In this document: positions 22,701-34,515 of the stretch, one piece after another
How positions within the stretch are numbered: the stretch's first letter is position 1
Layout of the letters: every line of letters begins with the position of its first letter
NCBI GenBank assembly: GCA_964036155.1
Contig: OZ038422.1
Coordinates: forward strand, 87,653,705-87,717,704
From: Diploscapter coronatus
Lineage: Eukaryota > Nematoda > Chromadorea > Rhabditida > Rhabditidae
DNA length: 64,000 bases
Reading direction: 5' to 3'
Notes under the pieces: generated by a model
Database searches by the model: none
What the model was told of the DNA's origin: nothing
What the model saw: only the letters and a program-made list of their open reading frames with translations
Position numbers and translations under genes: made by a program

Positions 22701-25700
22701 TAGTGAGATATTGTAATTTATTGGCAATTATTCGGTAAATGAATCATTCTCGAAACAGTTAGGTTTTACCGAACTATTTAATTCTAAAATAATATTTTTG
22801 CTCATTGACTCGTTGTAGGCGAAAGTGAATTTTACTTAATTTGGAAATAGTTTTCTTCGAAAAAATTGCACATTTCAAGATATGTTTTTTCCATCGAACT
22901 GATCTCATAAAATAGCTAAATTTAACAGAATATTGATGTTCGATGTTAATTTAATGAGAAATCATTCCTAATTTTTACTTCGAGACCATCTATCGTACCC
23001 AGAAAGCGGTTAAATCACGGAATACTGTATATATAGATATAGCCCTATATTCATAAATTATCATGCTTTTTTTAATTTCGAAAAATGGTTTAAAAAAACT
23101 TTATTTATACCTCTTAGGGTGCGTTCATACTTAGTTGCAATGCAACTTGCAATTTGCAACTCGCTTGAAATAGCATGAAAAATGAAGAGAGCGCGATTGC
23201 ATTATTTCTTGTGCTCTCTTGATTTCCCATACTATTTCAAGCGAGTTGCAAATTACAATTTGCATTGCAACTAAGTATGAACGGGCCCTTAGCGGATGTA
23301 AAAACGCGAAAATCGAAAACTTCAAGCAACTGTGCCCCACCATTGTAAAAGGGGCGAAGCCTAACAAAATTCGAATCTGACAAGGGTCCGAGGCACTGTC
23401 CATCCATATGGTTTTAATCGGGATTTGGCCAACTTTTGTACATTGTCCCTTCCTTCACTCTATAGTTATGCGAGTCTTCCAAAGAGTGCGTCTTAAATGT
23501 GGTTAGCCAAAATAAAATCCAAAAATTTACGTTTTAGATACGTGTATTGGTCAATGTGGAACGGCTCCTGCAGTTATCAAAAATGATGTAATATATATTT
23601 ATATTTTTTGTAACTTTTTTAGTTTAATAATAATTATACATATATGTGTGTTAACTTAATATCCTTTATGCTCTTTATTTTTATTTATATCATTATTAAT
23701 TTTTATTTTAGAATAACTTGAATAAGTGTCAAAGGTTAAAATACAATGCTATTGGAAGTACATCAGCTCTAGATGGTTCTGGATCAAATTGCCAGTATAT
23801 ATTTACATAATTTGACTACAGGGTGTTCCATAATTATCTATGATTGTTTTGATATCATAAATTCAAATAGGAAAATTCGTGAATTCTAATTTTTAGAACA
23901 TGAATTTTTCATTTAAAATTAGTAGGACACCAAGTGTTCTTAAAAGTGAATGTCAGTATTATTCAAAGTGATGCGGAACAAGGGTCCGTCGATTTGACTG
24001 ATTTTCACATATATAGTACAGTTCTTCACGCTGGTTCTTATAGTGCTATCCGTTTTTCATAGGAATGAAAGTGGGCGGAGTTATGCTAATTTCAGGTTTT
24101 TACATACCCCATATAAGAAAAAATTCATAACTTTCTTGTTTCTGAACCAAATTTGATAATTCTTTTTTATTTCGTAGATCTTGTCGAGGAGAATATGGGA
24201 AAAATAAAATTTTTATAAATTAATTTTGACGGGAAAAAATTATTCGAAGTTATCCTATATACCCGTACTGCGTTTACAAATGTAATGTGAGCTAACGTCG
24301 GAATTTTCCATTAAATCTTGCAGAGCTCTTCAAGTTGATCAACTTTTGTTCCAGAACTTATTCTAGAATATGCACACATAGGGAGCTATGGATTTTTGAA
24401 ATTTTCTTTCATGAAAATCATCCTAGTTTTACGAATTCGAGGCGTTTTTTGACCCCAGGATCCCCCACATTTTTTCATAAAATTTACTCTTTTATGCAGA
24501 ATTGAATGAGCTTTCAAATAAGATAATTTTCAGCAGGCTTTTCTTCCTATCGATGGGATCAAAATCGCGAAAAACCGTCGCCGGTCAGGGTCACTTTTTC
24601 AAATTTTAATTTTTTGGCGGGGTTATTGATGGTAGCAAGTGGTCGTGGTTACATTATTTATGCAATTTTTCGTGGGCTATTCAATACTGAAAACCCCATT
24701 TGATTTGATCTAAAAACAAGAGTTATGAATTTTTTCCCGAGGTCGGATCTGTTAAAACTTCAAGCTACCGTAATCCTGCATACGATAATTTTTTATGAAA
24801 AACGAACCACACCATGATGATCAGCATGAAAAACTGAACAAATCCTGTGAAAATCAGCCTGATTTACAGATCCCTGTTTATACCGACTTTGGTCCTTACT
24901 GACATTCACTCTTAATTTAAAAAAATGAAACTTAGAATGGTAGTAACTTGTAACGCGGGTACGAAGAATATATATATTTATGATGCTTCTAAACCCGAAG
25001 GCAGTAGATGCATTATTAAACCTAAAACGGCAGATAACAAATATGTATTTGAATGTGATGGCAGTTATAATTGGGGATATGACTCTCTGACCGATATCAA
25101 AGAAATTCAATGTGTGAAAGAAACAGGTAATTATCTAGAAAATTATAAACTAGCGGGACACTTCCGACCCAGAACTCTTTCTGAATAGGCGAGCTTCGAA
25201 TCGAGCACAAAATAATTCTGAATAGAAGTGTTCTGGATTTGCCAGCTCGGAATCGAGAGTATCCCAAATTAACTAACTAGAACTCCTCGCTCGTGACCGC
25301 TCGCTTCGTCGTTCTAGCGCTAGCTTTTGGCTGGCATAGATTTCTTTGAAATCCATAATTTTGTTGAAAATTTGAAAAATGAATATCAGCAAAAACCAAA
25401 GTCTTAGCAAAGGATTATAAACAGGGGTCTGCAAATCGGGTTGATTTTCACATATTTTGTTCAGTTTTTTTCACGCTGATCATCATAGTGTGATTTATTT
25501 TTCATAAAAATGATCGTATGCAGGATTACGGTAGCTTGAAGTTTTGACAGATCCGACCTCAGGAAAAAATTCATAACTTTCTTATTTCTGAGCCGAATCG
25601 AACGGGGTTTTCAGCATTGAATAGTCCACGAAAAACTCTACAAATAATGTAACTACGACCACCTTCTACGGTCAACAATTTCTCGCCAAAAAATTTAAAT

Positions 25701-28700
25701 TTGAAAAAAGTGACCCTGCCGACTGCAGTTTTTCGCGATTTTGACCCCATCGATGTCTTGGGATACCGACTGGAAATGTTCTTATTTTATAGAGAAGTTA
25801 ATTCTGAATAGAAATATGTAACTTTTTCGAAAAACAAATGCGGCTCCTGGGGCCAAAAAACTCACTGAACGCGTAAAACCGGATGATTTTCATGAAAGAA
25901 AATTTTTAAAAATCCATATCTCCTTGTGTATCAGACTAAATTTCATGATTATTTTTTATTTTGCAGATCTTGAGTAGTGGAACAATATAAAAGTAATAAG
26001 AGAACGTTTAAAATTATTTTTGGCGGGAAATTGTTGACCGTAGAAGGTGGTCGTAGTTCTATTATTTGTATTTTCATGGGCTATCCAATTCTGAAAATCG
26101 CATTCGATTTGGCTCAGAAATAAGAAAGTTATGAATTTTTTCCCGAGGTCGGGTCTGTCAAAACTTTAAACTACCGTAATCCTGCATACGATAATTTTTT
26201 ATGAAAAACGGATAGCACTACGAGAATCAGCGTGAAAAATTGAACAATATAGGTGAAAATCAGCCCGATTTGCGGACCCGTTTATACCGATTTCGATTCT
26301 TACTGATATTCACTCTTAACTTCATTTTCAATTCATTTGAAAGTTTTGATACTACCCAGGCTGCGAAATAGCCTCTAGACAGACGAAGCGAGCAACCGCG
26401 TAGCGGCTGCGGGCGAAGATATCTAGTTTCATAGTTAATAGTATCGTTCAGAGCACTGTGATGACGCGCAATGCAGTCCAATTTTACCTCCGTGTGTTCA
26501 ACGAGCAGATTCGAATCCAACTGATACAAATGTGGTAAATTTTATGATATTTTCAAATTTAAGAATTCTAACTATTAGTAGTTATACCTCGAACTTATCT
26601 GAATATTGAAAATTTGCAAAACTCGTTGCGCTCGTTGTTTTGTTGCCCAGAAATATGTGGTATGAGAAGCACACGATTCGGCTCATTAACGAATGCAAGC
26701 CATACCTTTTTACTTCCAAGATATGTATATCGCGAAGAAAATACTCCAAATGACGTGCATCGTTCTCGCCTTTTTTCTCCCCTTCTGAAAAAGAAAACAG
26801 ACAAATCTCTCATCTGTATTGAAGCATGGATGCAAGATCATATAATTTATCTTATGTGAAAAAGAAGAATATCAGAAAATGGCAAAACTCAAATAAAATG
26901 TATACGGTAACGCCTACTTTGCTGTCCCCCTCCATTTTGCAAAAGTTATGCAGGGGAAAGTTCTTCGTTAATGGAGGGAACAGGGTGAAGAGGGTTGAAA
27001 AGATTAGCGTTAGGTTTGTATAGGAAACGAAGTAACGAGCGCAACGAGTTTTTCAGGTTGCCTACTCAGCGAAAATTACTTCTATCCGAGTCAATCCGGA
27101 CGGATGCCGGCACTTTTTGCCGACCAATGCCAATCCGCACGGATCCGTGTGTTAGTCGGTAATTTTTATCTGGTCAAATTGTCGACCAACTCGGGCAATT
27201 ACCGACTGACTCGGGTCAACTCGGATTGAATTGCCGATCCGGACGATGCGGCATACGGATCGGAAATTCACAGCAATTATCGACCCATCCGGACTGACTC
27301 GGATATGAGTGATTTTCGCTGAGCAAAGAGGATATAATATTTGAATAAGCGAGATTAAAATGGGTTTCTTATTTCAGCCTACAAGTTCCAAATGTTTGAA
27401 TGATGCTATGTTTGAACTAACGACATATGAAATAATTTACGTTGATCATGATGACAAGTGCAGGTTGGTAAATTTTTCTTTTCAAGTATTTAGCGATAGT
27501 CCTAATGAGCATAATAGCTTCCTGGAAGTGGTCCATAATATGATTCGATCCGGTCAAAACGTACAGTGAAATTTTTAACTTGCTCGTTTGTGCATACCAA
27601 CTCACTTGCATTCTAGAGCATCAGGAAAAGACGTATTTGTGTATTATGTTCATTTTAAGCCCAAAAAATCATATCAAATCCATAGAAATCGCCAGAGAGA
27701 TAGAATTATACAAGTCCTTGTAAGACAACTCGCTTAAAGGCGAATTTACATTCATTTCATATTACTACGCTTCTAAATTGCAGAAGGGGCGTGGATTTTT
27801 TCCATGGGTATGAAAGAATTACCTAGGAGGCTAAATAACCTAGAAAAACCCGAAACAAACCCTTTTTTTAAACATTGTTTACTTTGAAATCTCTTCTCTT
27901 TCGTATGCAAAGGGAAGACACGGTTACTCGCTTGACGAAAAAAATGCTTGCAAAAGTGAATTCTGCAACGTCGCCTTCAGAAGCTCATAATTTGAGTTAG
28001 ATTGAATTGAATAATTATTCTTGCGGTTTTTCGTATTGGAGTCTAAAACAAACATATTTGAATTATGTACTAGTCAAATTGTCTTGTCTTCACATTTGGG
28101 AAATTACATGATACTTTTTAAATTTAAATTTATGATTAGTGTTCGCATTCACAAGCCACTTTGTGCGGCTGCGGTTAGAAAAGACAAGCAATCTTATAAA
28201 ATCTAAACCCAGCCGGTTATTTGCGGTTCTGGAAAGATTCCAAGGACTGCGAAGTCCCATAAACTAGAGTTTCTGGTAAGATACCAAGGATTTATTCAAG
28301 AATTATCAAGAGCAAAATAAACCCCAAGCCAGCCAAGGGGTTGAGCTTTTCTATTACTACGAAAGCGAGAGATAAAACGTGAAAGAGAAAAGAAAACCAT
28401 GCTGCAGAGATGGTACAGCATGGTAAAAAGATGCAGATCAAAACATAAAAAGTGTGCGCATTCGCACACACTTAAAGGCCTTCCAGTAGGAGAGACTCTC
28501 CATACTTTAAGAACTAGTTTTCGATTGGAAGGCCTCTCGATCATTTGTGGCTCCAAGTCAGGACTGGCAAGCAAAAATTTTTTTCTCGAAGTTGAGTCTC
28601 GCACGAAGCCCCCCGATCATCGAAATTGAAAATTCTTTCTGTATGATGTGACCAACAGGTTTTCCGAATTATCTCAAAATGAATTTTTCGATTTGAATGT

Positions 28701-30557
28701 TCGGGAACTTCGTACGAGCCTCAACTTCAAGGTCAACTCCTACTCCGAGCCTCGGAGTTTGAAGTTGAGGTCTGTACAAAGTTCCTGAGCATCGAAATTG
28801 AAAAAATTTTTGTGTATGATATTCTCTACTAAATTGTTTAATCACTCCAAAATATATATTTTTTTTCAATTTCAATGTTCAGGGGCTTCGTACGAGATCT
28901 AACTCCGAGAAAAATATTTGTTTGTTTGTTCAGTCCTGATTCAAGCATAAAAGAAAAATATCCAATATGGCAAAACATAGTATAAAATCTGTGAAAATGG
29001 TTAGAGAATTAATTGTGAGATGTGCTTCAAGCTTAGCGGATTAGTCAGGCGGGAACAAGTAGTAGGACGATCTTCTCCAACTAATTTATTGACCTCAAAC
29101 TTGGGTAATTAAACCTTTATTATAAACAAAGAAAAATCAATATAAAAAATAAATCTGGTGAAATGTATTGGGCAGCAAAGAATGCTGCTTCTATCCTGTG
29201 GCAGAAAGATGGGAAGCAAGCGGAAAAGAAAGCATTTTTGCATCGGGGATAGATTCAATCTGAAAACATAGAAAAATGTGATTTTTCTACGAAATGAAAG
29301 CAGCGAAGGTCGCAGTTCGCGACAATCTGGACAACACTTCTAATGTTTTCTATATCAGACGTTTACATTAATTTCAGGAGAGATGTGAAATGCGGTCCTG
29401 GTTCTGATGTTATGATTATTAACTTTGATGATGCTAGCAATAATGATCAAGCAGTAGGACGTTGCAGTAAAACAGCAAATGATGCGACACAAATGTATAT
29501 TCAATTTAAATGCTGGAATAACAGATGGACCTATACCTCAGGCACCCATACACCCGTCAATAATATTTTATGTTTAAAGATCAAAAACAAACAAAGTAAG
29601 CATATTTAGGAATTAATCGCTCGAAAATACGATCTTTCATAATGACCGATCTTTCCCTCTCATCATATTGGGTCCATTATGGTCCATAATCCAATATGAT
29701 GAGCTTATTTATTTAACAAATCAAAATTCTGATGTTGTCTGTCTTGGAACGACTAAATACGGTCATTTGAAAATTTCGTAACATGTTTTTAAGATGCTAT
29801 GAAGGGGAATTTCGGGTTGGAAATATCACGAAATGTGGCTTTTTGAATAAGGCACCAAAAATGTTCATTTGAATACGACACGCCTCAGAAAACTAACAAA
29901 TTCATTTGAAAATGTTACTCGATATCTTTTTTTTTTGGATATAATGGTTCCTGTAAAAGACAGGATTGAAAATGGGAAACTTAGTAGGGTTAGGGTTGGG
30001 TAAGTTAAATTCTATCAAGAAATATGCTTACCATCGTGCTGATAATTTTGAGACCATGATCATTCTATCCAAGAAAAAATCGAACCCTAGTCCTATATGT
30101 TCATATTTCCATTTATCAGTCCTATCTTCTAAAAGACTGTCCCTCTGTCCTTTACAGGAACCATTATATCAAAAAAAAAAAAAAAGATATCGAGTAGCAT
30201 TTTCAAATGAATGTTTTCCGAGGCGTGTCGTATTCAAATAAACATTTTTGGTATCTTATTCAAAAAGCCACATTTCGTGATATTTTCAACCCAAAATTGC
30301 CCTTCATAACATTTTAAAAACATGTTGCGAATTTTCCAAGAATATGCTACGAAGTTTCCAGGTTGTCTTAAATACTTATTTTAGCAATCTGCTATGGAAA
30401 ATCCGATGGTTATAAAATAAAAACAGGAGATTGTATGAACAACTACATCGAATGCCAGAATAATAAGCCAAAAGTTAAAAACTGTGAAAATATAGATAAT
30501 GTATTCAGTGAGGCTCATAACCAATGCAAATCAAAGAGCCAAGTCTCTGGATGTTAA
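16770..30557 (+). CDS. Secreted mucin-like protein with C6/DUF281-type cysteine modules and C-terminal chitin-binding (CBM14) domain
   Basis: Probable extracellular matrix or lining protein. Exon 1 (16770-16860) encodes a signal peptide ([18 protein letters not shown]). Exon 2 (from 17998) is Gly/Tyr-rich, then a Ser/Glu run. Exons at about 18239, 18560 and 18934 form a first C6-like module (KCKECPSV..., [23 protein letters not shown]). The exon 19242-22000 encodes about 920 residues: first PTVPTA-type, then [13 protein letters not shown] repeats. Later exons repeat a modular phase pattern (1-0-2-1): DTCIGQC (23539), NKCQRLKYN...NCQ (23713), VVTCNAG...IQCV (24937), KCLND...DKC (27375), VKCGPG...WNNRWTY...ILCL (29379). 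The last exon (30386-30557) is a peritrophin domain with spacing CX13CX6CX9CX13CX8C. Most junctions keep frame. The module after the mucin exon (22280-22500) appears shifted by one base, and one linker exon (25.1-27.4 kb) was not found. Two neighbouring genes or a decaying gene are alternatives. Confidence 0.65.
17160..17270. repeat. Imperfect ~45-bp stem hairpin in intron 1
   Basis: The arm CAAAGTCTAG...CATACTGTT (17163-17208) pairs with AACAGTATG...CTAGACTTTG (17223-17267) around a short loop (CGCTGCATCTTTC). There are internal mismatches. The size and shape would fit a pre-miRNA or a tiny MITE; no independent evidence for either. Confidence 0.6.
17541..17822 (+). mobile_element. tRNA-derived SINE with 16-bp target-site duplication
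   Basis: The head reads as a tRNA-related Pol III promoter: box A-like TAGCGCAGTGG near 17549 and box B-like GGCTCAAGTTCGCCCCC near 17585. A non-tRNA body follows and the tail ends in AATAATAAGGCTAGGAAG plus an A-run. The element is flanked by a perfect direct repeat TGAAGAAACCTTCCTT at 17523-17538 and 17825-17840. That is diagnostic of LINE-mediated retroposition. It sits in sense orientation in intron 1 of the mucin-like gene. The perfect duplications suggest a young insertion. Confidence 0.9.
19242..22000 (+). repeat. Coding minisatellite: Pro/Thr/Val block then Gly/Thr/Ser/Asp block
   Basis: The first part (19242-19860) is built on 9-nt units of the CCGACAGTC / CCAACAGCC type, giving PTV/PTA tripeptides. 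The second part (19880-21990) is built on units such as GGTGGAACTGGAGCCACTGA plus TAGCACT, giving GGTGATDST with GGT insertions. A second-order duplication is visible: about 20341-21060 reappears at 21250-21970 with a 909-bp offset. Thr/Ser density suggests O-glycosylation. The unit lengths are multiples of three, so several other frames are also open, including the minus strand. Confidence 0.95.
23115..23292. mobile_element. MITE family H, copy 1
   Basis: Ends TTAGGGTGCGTTCATACTTA and, inverted, TAAGTATGAACGGGCCCTTA. The arms contain TTGCAATGCAA and GCAACTCGCTTGAAATA. About 175 bp, in an intron of the mucin-like gene. A shorter relative lies at 32868-32990. Confidence 0.85.
23938..24920. mobile_element. 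Foldback element family J, copy 1 (~980 bp)
   Basis: The left end TTAAAAGTGAATGTCAGTA is inverted at the right end (TACTGACATTCACTCTTAA). The arms share GATTTTCACA, the GTTCTTCACGCTGGT-like segment and the CATACGATAATTTTTTATG-type segment. No coding capacity. A second copy follows at 25375-26325, and both flank an exon of the mucin-like gene. The right end is only 16 bp from that exon. Confidence 0.7.
25375..26325. mobile_element. Foldback element family J, copy 2 (~950 bp)
   Basis: Same terminal and subterminal sequences as copy 1, for example ATGCAGGATTACGGTAGCTT and its inverted counterpart near 26165, and ACCTTCTACGGTCAACAATT with its inverted counterpart near 26035. Non-coding and diverged from copy 1. 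Confidence 0.7.
26612..27055. mobile_element. MITE with AAAACTCGTTGCGCTCGTT ends
   Basis: About 440 bp bounded by AAAACTCGTTGCGCTCGTT and its inverted partner AACGAGCGCAACGAGTTTTT. It directly abuts another MITE starting at 27065. No coding region. Confidence 0.75.
27065..27323. mobile_element. MITE family G, copy 2
   Basis: CTCAGCGAAAAT at the left and ATTTTCGCTGAG at the right, with many internal CCGAGTC/GACTCGG and ATCCGGACGG motifs. It is longer than copy 1 (15733-15916) because the core is expanded. It ends about 50 bp before the acceptor of the 27375 exon of the mucin-like gene. Confidence 0.8.
28578..28914. mobile_element. MITE-like inverted-repeat element
   Basis: TTTTTTTCTCGAAGTTGAG at the left is inverted as CTCCGAGAAAAATATT at the right. 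The arms also share CGTACGAG(C/A) and TCGAAATTGAAAA motifs that recur several times inside, which suggests several rounds of internal inverted duplication. Confidence 0.55.
29659..29703. repeat. 13-bp perfect inverted repeat
   Basis: CTCATCATATTGG (29659-29671) and CCAATATGATGAG (29691-29703). The loop itself holds the palindrome ATTATGGTCCATAAT. It is intronic in the mucin-like gene and of unknown role. Confidence 0.8.
29763..30341. mobile_element. Foldback element, ~580 bp with ~200-bp arms
   Basis: The arms pair over CATTTGAAAATTTCGTAACATG to the A-rich centre. They share GATATTT(C/T)CAACCC, AAAAAGCCACATTTCGTGAT and CGAGGCGTGTCGTATTCAAA (or complements). It lies in the last intron of the mucin-like gene, just before the chitin-binding exon. 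Confidence 0.8.
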
Positions 30558-30590
30558 AATTAGATCAAATCTTTGATGATTAAAATGAGA

Positions 30591-30596
30591 AATAAA
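30591..30596 (+). promoter_or_regulatory. Putative poly(A) signal of the mucin-like gene
   Basis: AATAAA 33 nt after the stop at 30557. Position and sequence fit a nematode 3' end. Confidence 0.5.
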
Positions 30597-31024
30597 CTTA
30601 CATTGAATAATGTTGCGTCAATAACATAATCTACAGGGTACAGAAAAATTATGGAGGCACTTATTATTTGCTGCCAGATGCGTATAATCTGGCACCAACA
30701 ATCCCAAATAATTTTTATAGAATCTTTGGAGCCTACAGATCATAAATTCATAAGAAAATTTTTTTTATCTCAGTTTATAAAAATATTTTCTAAAGAAACT
30801 TTTGATGTAATTAAGTTACATAATTAGAGACCGCAAGCTCCGCCCACTTTGTGCGGACAAAACCAAGGAAGAAAACTTCGTCAAAAATTTCAAAAAAAAA
30901 CTCCAGAAAATTTGCGAAGCGATTTTTTTCGAATTTTTCTTTTCCCACTATTAGATATGAGCCTAGGGAATATTTTTGCTTCTGGGACATGACCCCGAAA
31001 CATCTTGAGCCGATCAAAACGTAC
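30597..31024. other. Gene-free spacer between convergent genes
   Basis: No supported exon. Any last exon of the minus-strand gene to the right could be here but I could not identify it. Confidence 0.35.
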
Positions 31025-31855
31025 AACCCATTCAAAAGGGTTTTTATATTAAAAAAATAAAAGCGGAGGTTGTTTTATTCGTGAAAAGCGCTCGGTTTGT
31101 ATCCAAAAGTGATTCCCATGAAAGGAGATCAATAAATATTTTTTTTTTAAATCTCGACGTTCGTTGCTCGTACATCACCCAGGTAAAAATATTTTTGCGA
31201 CTGATTCCATATTTGAGGGACTTTCACCTGCGAATAAAACCGACGCGCCTCCTAGATAGTTTGATTAATTAATATTTTTTAATATTTATTCTTGTAGAAT
31301 GCACGTTTAACAATCGGAGAATATTCTTTCAGTGATCTCACAAAGATAACTCATTAATGATGATGTAAATATCCATTAGAAAGAAATTGTAATGCCCTGC
31401 TGGGTTCTGTAAGGTAGTGGCAAGAGACAGTACCTTTTCCCAAACAGACGTCCTGCGAGTGTCGATGATTAGAATAATCTGTCTATTTGGTAGCAGTGAA
31501 TTAATAAAGTTTATATCAGAACAAACGAAAAGAATAAGAATAAATATCTTCCCAGTAAGAGTCATATCATGCGACAAAACATCATTACTTGTGCGTTAGA
31601 ACAAATATTTTTATTAATAAGATTCAAAGGAGGCGCGTCGGTTTTATTCGCAGGTGAAAGTCCCTCAAATATGGAATCAGTCGCAAAAACATTTTTACCT
31701 AGATGTACGAGTGACTGATGTCGAGATTTTAAAAAAAAAAAAAATATTGGTTGATCTCCTTTCGTGGGAATCACTTGGATACAAATCGAGCGCTTTTCAC
31801 GAATAAAACAACCTCCGCTTTTATTTTTTTAATATAAAACCCTTTTGAATGGGTT
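31025..31855. mobile_element. Foldback element family D, copy 2 (~830 bp)
   Basis: Same ends and arms as 6563-7383 (ACCCATTCAAAAGGG ... CCCTTTTGAATGGGT). The unique centre is present in the opposite orientation (for example GAATGCACGTTTAACAATCG versus its complement in copy 1). The symmetrical termini at both ends are intact here. Confidence 0.9.
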
Positions 31856-31981
31856 TTTCCATAAAATTCGATTCTTCAAAATGATAGGTAAGTTATGTCA
31901 AATTTTTCAACAAAAAAAAACCCCTTGAAATCTATCAATCCCTATAAAAAGGAGACTCAAGTATCTCTAAAATTTGTTTAC

Positions 31982-34515
31982 CTGAATATTTTGCTCTGAA
32001 GGACCATATTCCAAGTCCCCGCCTGTTTCATCACGAAAAGCCACCTTCTTCCTGGAAGGCCGTTGCTCCATGGCTTCTGAAAATTTTAAATGTGAAAATC
32101 CACTAGATCACAGGTATTTCAGGCATTATCCAGGTCATGGCTCCAAAAATGGTTGGCAAGAACAAAACTTTAACACACCATTATTCCTATTCTACCATCA
32201 ACATAAAAAAGGTTAGAAAAGCCTCGGAAACCAAAAACAAAGGTAAAAAGCAACAAAAATCCTAAAAAATAACTTTGTTTGGATAAAATTTACCAAAAAT
32301 ACCATCGAGAAATAATTCAACAAGTAGAGGGTTGTCAAGAAGGAAACAAATCAACAGAAGAGAAACAATCCATTAGAGGAAATGTATTTTTGACGAGTCC
32401 CGGCGAAAACCTTGGATATAGAATTTTAGAATCAGGAAAAGTAGAAAGGGTGAATCTGAAAAGTGCAACTATTGCAAGTTTTTGAAATTCTGCAAAAATA
32501 ACCGCACACTTTTCATTTTCACAAAAAAATAATCCGACACAATATGTAAGAATACCGTGATCCTACAAATTTCAAAAGTGCACGCCTACTTTTGAAACCA
32601 TAAAAATCAAATTAGGAAAACGTGTAAGATTACAGTTATATTCTAACAAGGATGAAAAGTGCAGCATTTTTGCAAATTTTAAAAATCTGCAACTGTGCAG
32701 CACATTTTTCACTTGTCCTTTCTTCTTCAGTCCTGTCGGCATCGGCATTTCCGTGGTGCAGTGCGTCCCGGTTTCAGTTGGGCGGTCCGCAATTCGCTCA
32801 CCAGACTTCGACTGACCGCCGACTATTTCCAACCTGCAAAATGTCTAAATTAAGTACCCCTTTTCAGGCATTAAGTTGCAATGCAACTCGCTCGAAATAG
32901 GATGGGAAATCAAGTGAACAAAAAGATACAATCGCGCTCTTTTAATTTCTCATGTTATTTCGAGCGAGTTGCAAGAGTTGCATCGGCAGCTAACGTCTTA
33001 ACGAGTCCTAAAGCTTTCTTTACTTTTTAAATTTATTCTTCTATTTAATTAATTTACTTATTTTTTGTTTGTATTTTCGTATAAAAATTTTGAAAACATG
33101 GCATTAGAAATTTTTAAAATTGCATTAGATTTGAGAAAGAAATTCGAAACATCATCTATTTTTCCCATCTCTAATCTCTATTCATGAAATCATCAGTGCA
33201 AAGAAAAATCAATATCATTGAAAAATCGGGATTTTGTTTAGAAGTTAAAAAAAAATAAAAATCCTTACATCCTCCCACTTCTGCTTGTCATTTCTGTCGC
33301 CTCTTTTATCATCCCTGCTCCCGTCTGTGTCTGTTGAAGTCCCTGGGTCCTCGATTTTCGAAGTCTGCTGCCTCTGGACGATGGTGGTGTAACACGGAAG
33401 TCTTGACATGCTGAAGATTTTTATTAATAATTTCTATTCAAACAAATCATTTTTTATCTCGAATTCATACTTATTATGGAATTTTTGCAAATCGTTTACC
33501 CTGCGGTCCGTCGCGATCGAAATGCCTGTTCGGAGCGGAGCCTGGGCCAATGGAACCATCCTGTTTGTTGAAAACAAAAAAATTGAAATTATTTGCTTTT
33601 CTTCGAAATTTTTCATACGTTTCAAAAGTTTCCAAGTAAAATGACGTTTGTTGGCTTTCATCTTTATTTCGTACTTTGTTTTCTGCACCCCCACCCACTT
33701 TTTGAGGAGAGAGTAAGGAAGGAAGGTGGGAGAAAAGAAAAAGCGGGTGTGAAATACAGGAAATCCGTACTTTTCAACAAAAATTGAAAAACGTAAATCA
33801 AAAGTAAAACAAAAAACCACGATGACTTTCTCGAAGTTGTCCTTGAGCTCATCCTGGGTCTGCTTCATGAAGCTGAGCGCGTCCTCCTTCACATGCGCCC
33901 ACATCTGGACTTGACGCTCTTGCGCGGCACTAAAAGTTTTCCATTTTTGAAACAAACAACATTTTTAAAGGAAATTCTTCAAAGCCTGTTCTTTCAAAAA
34001 CTCCCATTTCTGCTTACCGATGACATATCCCGAGGCCAGGTTGGGGATGACGAATCGAATGGTCTTCCTGCCCTCCGCCTGCTCGCGGACCATCGCTTGA
34101 ATCACCAATTCGGCGAGGCGCAACTGCAACAAAAATCAATATTTATAGATTTTATATAATCTTCGAATAATTTTTTCTTACTTTTTAGATATCAACCCGT
34201 TAGCAAGGCACCTTCCTAATTATCACAATTCATCCGAAAAATGTTTGAAGCACATTTCATTTTTAAAATCGAATTTTATCATTTTTTATTTTTAAGGGTT
34301 ATCCAACCTTCTTATAATGAGCGAAAATCTGGACGAAGTGGTGCATTTTGGAGCCGTCACCCCCCTCCTTCTCTCTGTCGTCGTTGCTATTCTCCCATTC
34401 CTGAAAATTGAGCGAAAATAAAAGAAACCAATGCTGAAATGGAAGAGAGTGCAGAGAAAAGAGGCGGGGAGCGGCACAGTACCTTTTGCAGATAGACCAC
34501 GCCCCTTTCCCTTGC
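31982..34515 (-). CDS. Unidentified multi-exon protein gene
   Basis: At least eight GC-richer exons link on the minus strand: 34483-~34515 (…VVYLQK), 34308-34400 (EWENSNDDREKEGG…FAHYKK), 34018-34123 (LRLAELVIQAM…IRFVIPNLASGYVI), 33818-33929 (ERQVQMWAHVKEDALSF…), 33500-33560, 33269-33410, 32713-32833 and 31982-32076. Phases agree at every junction except that after 34018, where the obvious acceptor TTTTAG would shift the frame. Neither the start codon nor the stop codon was found, so both ends are open. The segment IRFVIPNLASGYVIG resembles the start of a KH RNA-binding domain, but the GXXG loop and the rest are not evident. I do not assign a function. A small MITE (32868-32990) sits in one intron. 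Confidence 0.55.
32868..32990. mobile_element. MITE family H, short copy
   Basis: AAGTTGCAATGCAACTCGCTCGAAATA at the left (about 32872) and its inverted form at the right surround a short core. It is related to 23115-23292 by the GCAACTCGCT(T/C)GAAATA arms. Confidence 0.65.

Noticed and set aside
32279..32485. Plus-strand 68-codon frame as a gene
   Set aside because: No splice context or recognisable motif, and it lies in an intron of the better supported minus-strand gene.
34018..34123. KH RNA-binding domain
   Set aside because: IRFVIPNLASGYVIG resembles the first KH strand and helix, but the GXXG loop and the remaining strands are not seen in the joined exons.
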